From positions 8,143,732 through 8,181,231 of the forward strand of contig NC_135561.1 of NCBI RefSeq assembly GCF_964340395.1: 37,500 nt of DNA, written 5' to 3'. The stretch's first letter is position 1. Every line of letters begins with the position of its first letter. The notes beneath the pieces are model-generated. The model made no database searches. It was given only the letters and a program-made list of their open reading frames with translations, and was not told the DNA's origin. The stretch comes from Glandiceps talaboti (Eukaryota; Hemichordata; Enteropneusta; Spengelidae). The position numbers and the translations under genes were made by a program. Below, piece by piece: positions 1 to 16,724 of this stretch.

Positions 1-1745
1 GGGTTAACAAAGCGATGGTTAATAGAATTACTTACAATATATTGTAATTTAAACTTGGATAATAGGATCTCAGACTAGAATATAACACAAAGTCGACGCC
101 CAGACATATATTTTTTGTAAATTTTGTCACAGTGGTTGATTCAGGTTTTATCTCTCATTAAAATGTTGATAGGCTATCTTTGGAATAAAATAAAATGTGT
201 GTGTATTCTGTATGTCTATTACGTGATGCGGCGATTAGAGACGAGTCCCGAGTTAATTCCGTGAAAAAAAAATTCTCATGAACCAGCCTGTTTGGTTATA
301 TAGCTAATTTTGAAATCGAATATCTTAGAAAACATTGTAATGTAAATTTCGATAACAAGATGGCGGACTTGAATGTACTATACATTATATCATATCAAGA
401 CCAAAACAAAACTTTAAATTTCATGATCTAGGCGGTTTGTTTATGAATATTATTGAATCAGGGTGTAAGTTTTGAAATTAAGATTTGACGTGTCTTCACA
501 CTAGGGGTGGATAAATCAAATGTAATGTGGAGTTAGTGAGATCTTTTGTTAGGTTAAACGCTTTCTCGTCTATGCATACATAATTCCTTTGCCTGCAAAA
601 AATAATTAAGACGTGTGTCTTCGAGTAGTTGTGTCCCTTGTGAAATCATCAATGCGGTAGTCTTCTGTCCGTGATGAAGGCTTCATACGTCTGTAGATTT
701 CACACGTCTAAAGTTATGTGTGAATGTTTGTACACACTGCCAAAACTTATCTTAGCGTTAAACGATTTTCAACAGTAATGATTAACTCGCTTTGTGTCTA
801 ATTGAAGTGAGTTGAAATGGTGTAAAGAACACACTTGATATTTTCAACAAATTGCTACCCATCTCTTAATATCCGATTTGTATTTTAACGATTTGTGCGT
901 CATTGTTTATAAAAAAAAATCGTTCACATTGTTGTAAAAACTGGTTTGTGCCTTCGACATTTAGCGAATCGGAGGCTAATCAATGCATACGTTTATGTTA
1001 CTTCAACTTTAACACATTTCTATTCAAGTGTCCACAACCCTTCACACGTCGCATGGTCGCATTAACTCATTTCGTATATATCGTGCCAATGATTGGATCA
1101 TTGTTATGGTGTGATTGTCATGGCAACAAACTGGAATATCGTGTACTTGAAATTGAAATTGATAAACTGCAATATACATCTTCAACTATAATGATAGTTT
1201 TTTTTGTTCGATCGGAAAAAAATAGTTTATTGACACGAGCTAGATGTTTTGATTCCCTGGGGTTTTTTTTAAACTGACAGTTTGGCCTGATAATGTTTGA
1301 AAGTTACAAAAATTCAAATTACCCCTTAAATAATGTGTTATTTCCCCATTGATTAAACTAGTGGTAAACTTTACAAAGAAGGACATTAGACTCAGCGGCA
1401 GCTTTTGAATTTCAAACAGCCCTCAAAGCTGCAAATTTGTGCATTTATACACCTTTATATGATTCTGAACATCACGTTCTTTCTGTTCAATTTGTTAAGT
1501 TATTGGTTTGTTGGTTGATTGGTTGGTTGGTTGGTTGGTTGGTTGGTTGGTTGGTTGGTTGAAAAATTACATCGCTTGATAACGCCCCTTTGTATATAAC
1601 TTGATAGAAGATTTCTGTTTGCTACTATTGACTTCATGTCCACCGATGGATGCACGTCGGGATTTGTTACTTCATATTCATTCCTTTATTACATTCAGTT
1701 ACAGCACAGACAAGTCACACGGTTGAAGAGACGATTGGTTACGCC
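1..1745. other. No gene recognised; 5' flank of the VIAAT-like gene
   Basis: This AT-rich stretch has no reading frame that resembles a known protein. The longest open stretch, at 903-1277, starts without an ATG, looks like compositional noise and has no recognisable domain. A (GGTT)n microsatellite lies at 1505-1561. The 5' UTR, a possible non-coding first exon and the promoter of the transporter downstream may lie here. I see no decisive TATA box or other core element. Confidence 0.5.
1505..1561. repeat. (GGTT)n microsatellite
   Basis: Near-perfect tandem GGTT units upstream of the transporter start. No coding potential. Confidence 0.9.
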
Positions 1746-6790
<5,045 letters not shown>

Positions 6791-7042
6791 TGGCCATGCA
6801 GTTCTCAGCAGTTGAAGTGGGGACGTGAAAAGTGATAATTGCTTTAAACCAACATCACTCTATGTAGTTCAGTGTTCTGAGTTCATTTTAAAATTATTAC
6901 ATGCAGTACATATTGGTAAAGTACTACAGAACTCCTTGATCAACCGCTATCCGAAAGACGACATCAAAATAGCCATTAAGCTCCAATCGGTGCATAAAAA
7001 GCACGTACATATAAATTTTCCCCGCTAAAAGTTATATCGAGT

Positions 7043-7216
7043 GTAGTCTAGTTCCTGACGGACTGTATTCCGCACAACGTCAACTTCACACCTATACCGT
7101 CTAGTCAAGCCCGTGACTTTCGCACAGAATTCTGTGCTCCCACCCCTACAGCGTTCATATAAGGTATAAGTGTGAAGTGAACTAACGGAATACTGTCCGT
7201 CAGGAACTAGACTATA
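7043..7216. mobile_element. Foldback (MITE-like) element
   Basis: The outer 30 bp at 7043-7072 (core tctagttcctgacgga) reappear as the reverse complement at 7185-7214. A second inner pair, ttcacacctatacc near 7085, is mirrored by ggtataagtgtgaa near 7163. The element is about 175 bp and could form one long hairpin. No protein is encoded, so it would be non-autonomous. The family is not identified. Confidence 0.75.
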
Positions 7217-8448
7217 TTGAGAGCAACTTGAACCAGTGCCGACACTGTGTGATAAAGGTACATTATTACAGTACACAAAAAGACTTGCTAAACCAGCCTG
7301 TGGGAGTTCGGCGCCCTCTTTATTTATTCATTTATTCATTGATTTATATTTTGCTCTCCTATTTTCTCTCTTCCGTTTTTGTGTATAAGAGTCGTGTACA
7401 GACCTAGTGGCATTAACTTAAAGAATTACGTGTTCCAAATACTATATCATTTTAATATCATATCCGAGGCAAAAAAATCCAACAATAACTATAAGTTTAC
7501 AGACTGTACCCCTTTAACTTAGTGTAGCTGACCACTAGGTGGCGCTATGACCAAGTGATTGTCAAAATCACGTCGTGTCACGGTGTGGTCTACGATTTTA
7601 GTGCACTTTATATCATATTGTCGTAACTCATCTGTTTTAGTACAACCCTAGTAGACGACTCGTCAACAATTATCTATACTCTATATTAGAGTCTGAATAA
7701 GATGACTTTTTTTGTTTTGTCAAATTTTGAACTTTCTCACGTCACAGTTGCTGTTATTTTCCATTCTCGCAAGCCAGAACACACATTTCTGCTGACGCCA
7801 CTGACACGGATGATGTCGTAAAGAGGCGTGTGGTTTACGATTTTGGTTATTTTCCAACATGGAAAACTGTTCATTCGTAAAATCTCAGGCCACTCAGCTA
7901 AAACGTTGCGTTACCATTCAGTATACAGCTAGTAATTATAGACATTTATAACTTTAACCCTCAGGCTGTTAAACTATTCTCGTAAACCAGAGCTACAAAA
8001 TATTAAACCTCTTCGTCTTGGACGTGTCGTAAAAGAGGCTGTGGTTTATAACGATGTTTTTTTCTATGTCTATGATGTATCAACCAAATATGAGTGTAGA
8101 TATGGTGACCTTTAATTATTCATATTAAATCTTCGACGTCACAATATTCAAATGAGATTGTTACACGTCACTTATCTTAGACTGAATTTTACTTTTAAAA
8201 AAATTGCCGATTTATGAATTGAAAAACATGTTTGATTGCATAAGGGAAGAATCTACTTATAACTTCAAAGAAATCATACTGTTGCAGTAGTGGCAGTAGT
8301 GGAACTGTCAGTCTAGAAAACTTTAATATTAATTTTACTGAAATGTACGATATTGAAATATATTGTTAGAAGTTTGTGTTTAATTTCTGTGCCTTAGATA
8401 CTCGTTAAAAATAAACTCGGTGATGTACTGACCATGGCCTAATAACCT

Positions 8449-8651
<203 letters not shown>

Positions 8652-9111
8652 GTGATAAATAATTGTCAATAAAATGAGACATCACTACAGTGATTCATCG
8701 TATACGGTGGTTATAGAGTGCCCCGGAGAGTAGAGCAAGTACTAAGTAGTACGTATGAGTGGGCGAGGAACAAGCGAAGTGAGCTGCACGAGATGCGAAC
8801 ATACATACGTAAAGAGGGCGCACTACTATGTGATCGAGTATCTATGAGTATCTATGCTGCTTTGAAGATTTCATCAAAAAGGGATATATCTTTTGTTCGC
8901 TAGGTTTTGAGGGTGGTTAAAACCTTGTAACAGTTTTGATTATTTCATGCCGCTGTGGTTGAAGCATCGAAGTTCTTCTTGCATTAGTCCGGGGCATTAG
9001 TAGAGGGGTCATTGGAGTAATGAACTAACAACAATCTAAAAGAGGGAAATTCAAAATGGCCATCCCATCTCCGTGGAAGATACTTTTGTTTGGCTGACTA
9101 AATGTTGAGAA

Positions 9112-11349
9112 ATGGCCTCTAACATTGAGGTAATCGAATTCAAAATACCGGATTGCAGGGAAAATAACTTATACTTAACCTGCATTAAAGGACATTATGA
9201 CGAAGATGAATTAGTGGTAGGTTCTGTCGCTACAACACGGCACTGCATTTCGTTCATAGACATTACTAGTAATAGATTAATACTACCGGAGTCCTGCCTG
9301 CTTGTAGACGGTGCACGCGTTTCGCTCTCTCTGCATGGCGGAGAAGGAAGGAACGACTTACTCCGTATGCAAGCTGGACTAAAACAACTCAGTGTAGCAT
9401 ATTTACTGCGTTGTGGAGATACATCGTTAGCTAGTCGGGTGATACTTCCATGTTTGGTCGTACCCCCTAGCTCTCGTATCGACACGAGTATCTCAACAGC
9501 GTAGTAAACAGGCTACTCAGTGTAGCTTCAATAATTGTAGCTTTAGTTTTGAACTTGAGATTGTTTTTATTTTGTTTTTGATCTCTTTTTTCGTTCTGAA
9601 GTTTAAACTCGTTTGTTTTGAGTTGTCGAAAAAAGCTAGAAAAAAAGCCCAACTCAAATTCAAAATAACGCTTCAATTTGTTGCCGTTAACGTAAGTAAG
9701 GGTCGATGGTAAATCAGGAATAACTTGTCTATATCGCTGCTCGTACGATGAATCTCCCCTAATACATCCATGCTGTGGGGAATGTTGTTGATAAATAAAA
9801 ATGATGCTGCTGTTGTTGTTGTTGTTGTTGGTGATGATGTTGGTGGTGGTGGGGATGATGGTGGTGGTGGTGGTGGTGGTGGTGGGGATGATGATAGTGG
9901 TGGTGGGTGGTGGTGGTGGTGGTGGGGATGATTGTGGTGGGGATGATGGTGGTGGTGGTGGGGATGATGGTGGTGGGGATGATGATAGTGGTGGTGGTGG
10001 GGATGATGGTGGGGGGGGGGTGGTGGTGGTGGTGATAGTGAATGAGGATGACAAACATAGTATGACAGTTATGGTTATAACTTTAGACTGAGAGGTATTA
10101 ATTATACTTTAGTGAAGACAGAGACTTGTCTTGATGTTCCTTTAGCTGACTGTGTAGAGAACACCAAGAAAACTCTGGAGTCTGGGCTACATTTCTATGT
10201 AAAAAAAGTCTATTAGTACATGTGCATATATCATTCTATTGCAGATGAAATTATATGAAGTATTTTCACAGCTTGGACATCTATATGATGTGCAAGTCAA
10301 AGCTAGTAACTACCCAGTCATTCAGGACTGTGAAGAAGAACAAGAACACAGCGTGAAATGTTTCTATGCATTTGTCAAGTATTACTCCACCAATGCTGCC
10401 CAACAAGCTAGGCATACATTGAATGGTAAACCATTGTTTGGTTATAATCAGCCTATATTAGTAAGTATGGTGTAATCTCCAGATAAATTGAACTCAGAAA
10501 TTGTTACTAGATAATTAAACTAGTAATAGAAAACACCTGACTGCTATCAAATTGTTTTCTTTAAAGGCCACATAAGCATGAAAAGTTTGGTGTGAAAACG
10601 GTTGTCTGGCACTGCAGTGGCATCGAAAATTTTTGTCCAAAACAGTCATTGAGAATGAATGGTCATATTTCATCTTTTATATAGGTTGTATACCCCTTCT
10701 TATAGCCTAGGTACTCAATATAATCGGAATCATACAATTTAAAAAAGATAAAAATGTACAGGTACAAATTTCTTAGTGTAGTCCCTATGGAGTATCATTA
10801 CGATGTATACCTCCACTCACTGGAGACCACGTTGGCATCCAGACTACAAATTTCTATGTATTGAGAAGGGAATTGATGAACATATACAAAATACTCCTTC
10901 CTGCTTTCTCTCTGCTACACTGTAAGATACATATGCCCTCAACCAGGGTTTGCCGATGTGTGAGGGCGCCCCGTTATGGTGTACCTTACATCTCTCTGTC
11001 TACATCCCACTGTATCCGTCATACTCGTACACATACACAGCTACTTCATGTTAAATCATTGTGTAAAGAGAACTCTTGCTGGTTACAACAATAATCATGT
11101 TGTGATTTCATTAAGAAGTGGCTACAAATTGGAACTGGTTGTAACTACCCAAACAAGGGTCTATATTATATGTTTAGTTTTCTTTTCCTTCTAGATAAGA
11201 GTGGCCAATCCAAAGAATCCGTTTGCTAGCAGTGAATATAATTTACCTGTATCAAAGTGCAGAGAATTGGCCAATTATTATTTAGGTTTTAATGCCTACA
11301 GTATTTCAGTCACCTCAGTAAGTATTGTGATAACAATTTATCTAATCAC

Positions 11350-11395
<46 letters not shown>

Positions 11396-12105
11396 ATACA
11401 TACATGTATGTGTGTGTGTTCACTATATCAATGTCTATAGGTTGTCTAGATAAATCATTTCAAAAGTCATTGCAGAAGATACAAAAGCACATCAACTTGA
11501 CTTTCCAAACCAACTGTTCTTCCACTAACCTGTGCAGACAGCATGAAAAGTACTGGTCCACAACAAACTCCTAAAGCAAATTCAGAAAAAGTAAAAACTA
11601 ACTGTGAGGGCGCTGTTGATGCCAGTAACGGCAATCACTTCATAACTCTGGGTTGACACAGACATAGATTGTATCAAGGCACACACTGTCTGAAATGTAT
11701 CACTTATATAGTCATTTGCATATTTGTGATGTCACTAGTCATGTCATTTGTGATATTGTTAGCTGTCAGCTGTGTTATTACAAAATACATTGAGTACAGA
11801 TCAATTTGTTGTAATATAAAGAGGGATGACGGTTAGCCTTTTGATGTTGTAGAGATAGAGCTATTTATGTAGAACAACAAACACAACATTGTCAATGTAC
11901 ATTCTTCAGATGACTTTGGATGAGGTTGACCCAGATGATGAGACTATAACAGATTCTGACAAGACTATGAGATGTACATGTATAGCCACTCTACAAATAC
12001 CAAAGTATCAAATACAAACTGAAGGAGTGGGCATTGGGGAAGGAACCTATAGTAACACTGGTAAGTGAAGATAGTACTTACAGTTGAAGAAATTTAGGTG
12101 TGTGT

Positions 12106-12155
<50 letters not shown>

Positions 12156-13488
12156 ATGCATACAAATTGATGTGTTTGTATTTTGTATTTGTGGCCATGC
12201 ATTTCCATTAGCGTACGGTACACATTTTGTGTTACAATGATTATTACCACTGCTTGACTGATTTCATTGTTTTCATTCAAAAAGAAATGAAAATATAATG
12301 TGTCATCTTCCTTTATCCAGTCCGCGTATATATAAAGGATGATAACTAGGTAATAGAATCTAGCTGTGAATACTTGTATTTTAGTTAAAATCTACCAACT
12401 TCCACAGGGCTCCCCAACAAATTTACTATGCAACTTGCAAGGCATGGAAAACTATGTAAGTTTCATAAGATTTCACCCCTCTGTTACCAAGGTAACCACC
12501 CCATTATATCAAAATAATCATTCCGTGTTTACCTCAGTCCTGTTAACTGTTTACCTTCCACCTACAGATCTCTCTACCAAAGCACCAGCTGTCAGTAAAG
12601 CAAGGAAGGTTGCATACAACCGTGCCAGTGAAAATGCCTTTAGTAAATTAGTACTAGTTATAGTTGGTAATGGTAAAGTGATGGTAGAAGTAAATAATAC
12701 CAAGGCAGATCTACTTTCATATATCAATGATAATGAACAACAGGAGATCATACAGGTTAGTGTCAATAACTAGAGTTAACTAGTGCTAACCTAGAGTTAA
12801 CTAGTACTAGTTATAGCTGGTAATGGTAAAGTGATGGTAGAAGTAAATAATACCAAGGCAGATCTACTTTCATATATCAATGATAATGAACAACAGGAGA
12901 TCATACAGGTTAGTGTCAATAACTAGAGTTAACTAGTGCTAACCTAGAGTTAACTAGTACTAGTTATAGCTGGTAATGGTAAAGTGATGGTAGAAGTAAA
13001 TAATACCAAGGCAGATCTACTTTCATATATCAATGACCATGAACAGCAGGAGATCATACAGGTTAGTGTCAATAACTAGAGTTAACCAGTGCTAACCTAG
13101 AGTTAACTAGTACATGTACTAGTTATAACTGGTAATGGTAAAGTGATGGTAGAAGTAAATAATACCAAGGCAGATTTGCTTTCATATATCAATGACCATG
13201 AACAGCAGGAGATCATGTTAGTGTCAATAGTACTAGTTATAGTTATGTAATGGTAGAGGCTGACAAGTTGTACAGACACCATTATGGTAAAATAGTTCTC
13301 TAATATCAAATGAGTACAATTCCCCTCATCACCCTGTAAAAGTAACTTATTTGCCAAACGTCATGTAAGACAATGTGTTTTGTTCATAGGTAAATCAACT
13401 GGAAGAAGTTGAAGAGGAACATTCCGAAGACAACTGTGAGGGCGCTGTTGATGCCAGTGAACTAGATAGTTTGAATGCACAGTTGTAG
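9112..13488 (+). CDS. RDM1: RDM1, RAD52 motif-containing protein 1 (6 exons)
   Basis: Orthologue of RDM1, an RNA/DNA-binding protein linked to the DNA-damage response in vertebrates. Exons are 9112-9216, 10245-10460, 11195-11317, 11910-12060, 12568-12755 and 13390-13488; all boundaries are GT-AG and the phases (0,0,0,1,0) join without a break to give 293 residues, close to 284 in human. The start has G at -3 and +4. Residues about 15-110 form an RRM with RNP2-like LYLTCI and RNP1-like KCFYAFVKY. Exon 3 carries the RAD52-type motif SKCRELANYYLGFN, the signature shared with RAD52. Exon 4 matches the divergent central segment, and exon 5 (residues about 200-261) matches the family's C-terminal block with AYNRASENAFSKLVLVIVGN. 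The acidic tail LEEVEEEHSED precedes the stop. Partial copies of exons 5 and 6 lie in its introns. The 130-codon frame running through the exon 1 donor to 9504 is probably intron read-through. Confidence 0.95.
9799..10035. repeat. (TGG)n/GATG low-complexity repeat in RDM1 intron 1
   Basis: Degenerate TGG/TGA triplets with recurring ggggatgatgg blocks. Both strands are open in several frames, producing poly-Gly, poly-Val, poly-Pro and poly-His shadows that are not genes. Confidence 0.9.
11351..11395. repeat. (TG)n microsatellite in RDM1 intron 3
   Basis: Pure TG repeat directly after the exon 3 donor region. Confidence 0.9.
11539..11650 (+). pseudogene. Exon-6-like fragment inside RDM1 intron 3
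   Basis: Positions 11600-11626 are identical over 27 bases to 13432-13458 in the terminal exon of RDM1. They lie in an open frame that reads the same residues (NCEGAVDAS) and continues to a TGA at about 11650. A plausible acceptor (cctgtgcag) lies at about 11538. Splicing from exon 3 (phase 0) to this acceptor would hit a stop after two codons, so it cannot serve as a normal cassette exon. It is best read as a decayed duplicate, or an alternative end of unknown use. Confidence 0.45.
12098..12155. repeat. (TG)n microsatellite in RDM1 intron 4
   Basis: TG dinucleotide array shortly downstream of the exon 4 donor. Confidence 0.9.
12804..13235 (+). repeat. 153-bp tandem duplication of the 3' half of RDM1 exon 5 with its splice donor
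   Basis: The segment from gtactagttatag in exon 5 (12651) through the donor and 50 bp of intron recurs at 12804, 12957 and 13116. The period is 153 bp (the last copy has a 6-bp insertion). Each copy keeps the coding half-exon (GKVMVEVNNTKADLLSYIND) nearly unchanged. The second and third copies keep the cag/gttagt donor, but the last lacks the acag before it. None of the copies has the upstream half of the exon or a good polypyrimidine tract, so they are probably non-functional exon echoes within intron 5. Confidence 0.9.
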
Positions 13489-14460
13489 AGCAAGATGTTT
13501 GAATATGTGTTCGTCTAGAGAAAAGTAAGATTTGATGAATAGACAAGGATAGATGAAGAAGTAGGTATGTAGTTATTGTGGTTAAAATGTAACTTGTGCT
13601 AAAGCACAGGATCTTCAAAAAAGTGATAATGTGTAGCATACAAAGTGTACATGCAAACCATAATAATGCCTACATCTACACTGGGCCAATCTCTACTGCC
13701 ACCTAGTGGTGAACTGTAACTATTAAATATGTACAATCACTGCCAGTGAGTGCCAGATAGAACTAGCAGATGTATATTCATTTGAAAATACTGACCCCTA
13801 GAGGTTAGCTGTAACTATCAAATATGTGGTGTCGGTTACCCAGCCTCTCGCCGTTGGGGGCTCTTCTACGAGACCACCCCAAACGATAGTCTGGGAAAAA
13901 TGAGAGTCCAACTCGCCTGCGCAGGAAGTACTGATCACAGCAGTGCATGCTGGGGAATACTTCACGTCCAACATTGTAGACTAAACGATTCAGGTATTTT
14001 CACAACAAGTTATCACTTCTCAAACATCATACATCTAAGCTATAACAAATAGGCCTTGTAAGCCCATTTTTTATGACTTTGAAGAAAGTACTGTGTGACC
14101 CTGGCGCCGGGTAGTTGAAACGTGGTTTCCCAGACTCTCGCCTGGGTGGTCTTGTAGAAGAGCCCCCTAGTGGTAAGAGTCTGGGTAACCAAGACTAACA
14201 AACATCTACATTCAGTTGAAAGCACTTTGCATGCAATTTGTGAATATTTTTAGTCATTAGTACAAGATATTATCCAGGTCACAAAAAGTGTTGTTCATTT
14301 CATCTTGTGTATTCTTTTCATAAATTGACACCTAAGCTTCTACAGTGTTTTATGTATATAGTTAATTAATAATCATAATTTATATTTTTCTATTCAAAGA
14401 AGTTTGTATATAATATTTATTTTAAAACGATGGCCAGAATAAACTTTGTATCAAATTATT
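13489..14460 (+). other. Probable RDM1 3' UTR with polyadenylation signal at 14438-14443
   Basis: The first clear AATAAA downstream of the RDM1 stop is at 14438-14443. If it is used, the 3' UTR is about 970 nt and includes the inverted-repeat element at 13831-14194. No other gene is seen here. Confidence 0.45.
13831..14194. mobile_element. MITE-like element with about 68-bp terminal inverted repeats
   Basis: The left arm at 13831-13898 (ggttacccag...ctgggaaa) is mirrored by 14126-14194 (tttcccagact...ctgggtaacc). Both arms share the block ggggctcttcta (antisense tagaagagcccc). About 227 bp of unrelated sequence separates them and nothing in it is coding. It is a non-autonomous DNA element; no clear target-site duplication is visible. 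It lies within the probable RDM1 3' UTR. Confidence 0.85.
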
Positions 14461-15640
14461 ATTTCAATGTCATTTAAAATTTTCAGAAATATCTCTGAGA
14501 GACTATATTCTTATAAAGTTATAAAGTTGATCCACAAATGTGTCAATATTTCAAATATGTAAATCTCAGAGCTAAATGACTGATAAATAATAAAATAAAA
14601 CTTACATAAAATTTACAATTAATTGTGTCTGTGAAATATTTTTTGACTCATAAAATCCAGTTTCATACAAAACTTTATTAGCCCCAGTAACCAGGGTTCA
14701 AACGTTCCCGGAATTTCAAAGGACTCCAGGAATAATGTGATTGACTCCAGGAAACTCCTGATAGATTGATCTACTGAATGGATCGATGTTATTGTACTTT
14801 GAATATACATGTAAGAAATACATATTAAAACTTAAAAGCAGGTGTGTTGACAAATAAAACATATGTCGACAAATTACATGTATTGCGCTGGTCACGCATC
14901 CCTTGAAAATGACCAAAGTAGATGTGATTATTCCCCGGAAAACTGATGAAAATATGGAAACTCCCGGAATTTTAGTTACAAAAGTGTATACCCCCCCCCC
15001 CCAAGTATAAACTGTTGCCAGAACTATATTTTAACTTAATATTTGTTTATATTTACAGTTTACCGATAGTTTATTTATGTTGCCAAATTGACTGAATTAA
15101 TTGCCCAGTGATCAAATCTTATCCGATAGCCAACCAAATTCAAACTGTTTTTCACCTCTATTGTATTTTCAATGGTACACTGTTGCATCATGGGTCTTGG
15201 CATATATGGATATGGATTAGATGAGTAATGAATATTCATGACTATTTATCTGAAGGTAATAAGCACTGTAGGTAACTTATGTGACATGTATGTGATGTGA
15301 AATCATGAAAACGCTCTTCAGAACCTAAAGTGTATGAAAATACTTTTATTTCCTGGTGTGGTGTTCCCTTCTAACTGAAAAGAACCAAGTTGTAACCCTA
15401 CTGGGTGGGGGGGGGGGTAAATTTGTCATTTACCAACAGTAGCATCAAGATTCTTTAATAGCAGTTTTATAAATTTCACACAGACAGCTTTCCTTTTTCG
15501 TTTTTTTGATTGTTGATAAAAATCAGTATTTTATTTCTTGAATATCCAAAGTTGCACATGATATCAGACTCAAAAACTATTAATTTTATGACAAGTACAG
15601 AGTACACTGTTGAAAGACAAAATCTTTCAGTTTGAGAAGT
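14461..15640. other. Intergenic, nothing recognised
   Basis: AT-rich sequence without supported genes. Two short poly-C/poly-G runs occur near 14991 and 15409. It lies between the ends of two convergent genes. Confidence 0.5.
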
Positions 15641-16245
15641 AACAGTATGACCAAATATGGGTACTAGTATTATAATATGACCAAATATGGTTATTGGGTA
15701 TTACAGTATGACCAAATATGGGTATACAGAAATATTTAATATGGGTATTACTAATATGACAAAATTTGGTTACTGGGTATTAAAGTATGACCAAATATGG
15801 ATATAAAGAAATAACTAAATATGGGTATCACAACCAAATATGGTAACTGGGTACTATGCAAATATGGCAATCACAAAACCAAATATGGTTATTACATCTG
15901 GAAGTCTTTTGCCACACCACTTACAATATGCAGATAAGATGTGTGACTCCCTACATTGATTTACCAAATATGGTTGGTCAGGATGGTAGTCTATGTTGCT
16001 TTGAACATTCAAGGTAGGATATTTTTTTGTATTGCCATTTATAGTGTAAAACCACAAATAAGTCTAACCACACCATACAGTTGTAATCTCCATATTTGGA
16101 TGCTGTAATACCAAATATGGCTGTGACAATTATGTATGGCAACTTTCAGCACATATGAATACTACACCACCAAATAAGGTCATCACATGACCAAATAAGG
16201 CTGTTCTCAATATGGCTGGATTTTAACTTCCAAATATGGTCATCA
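15641..16245. promoter_or_regulatory. Cluster of twelve CArG boxes (SRF-type sites)
   Basis: Perfect CC(A/T)6GG matches start at 15651, 15681, 15712, 15791, 15834, 15879, 15964, 16090, 16111, 16170, 16191 and 16230. Several near-matches lie between them (for example ctaaatatgg and gcaaatatgg). Most are CCAAATATGG, two are CCAAATAAGG and one is CCATATTTGG. CArG boxes are the known binding site of serum response factor, and MADS-box factors such as MEF2 bind related sites. The left part looks like a decaying tandem repeat of about 30-40 bp, but on the right the motif persists while the flanks differ. Function is inferred only; it could be a satellite whose unit happens to contain the motif. Confidence 0.6.
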
Positions 16246-16724
16246 CAGTGTTGATCAAATTACAGATATTAGAGTACAATTTGTGCTCAAAATAAACCAA
16301 GATCATTACTTTTTTTTACCAAAATTATGTTATCGTACACTCAAAATATAACAAGTTCATAATATATTATTTTGAAGTTACTATGACAACTGTTACCATG
16401 GCAACAGTATTTTAATCAGAATTTATAGCAACTATAAAATCTATGCATATTTCTAAGACAAACTGTGTACATCTAAATTAATGTTTAAGAAATTCCTAAA
16501 AATTGTACAATTCAAAAAATGTGATACTTTCAAATGATGACCAGAAAGTCAGTCATTTCCTGTCTGTTTTTATAATCTAAATAAAGTTATTTATGTGGAG
16601 TTACTTCTCAACATGATTAAAATTTAATTTCTGGAGTGGAACATATTACAATGGGCAAGAATATAGAACAGTGGACAATTAGTACAAGAGATACACACTT
16701 ATATTCATGCTAGGGGGTTTAGGT

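Noticed and set aside
361-432. ATG in good context (aagatggcgg) with 23 codons
   Set aside because: Very short, ends in TAG, no signal or domain and no sign of a splice donor in frame.
9467-10091. Poly-Pro, poly-Thr, poly-His and poly-Gly frames on both strands
   Set aside because: They arise from the TGG/GATG low-complexity tract in RDM1 intron 1.
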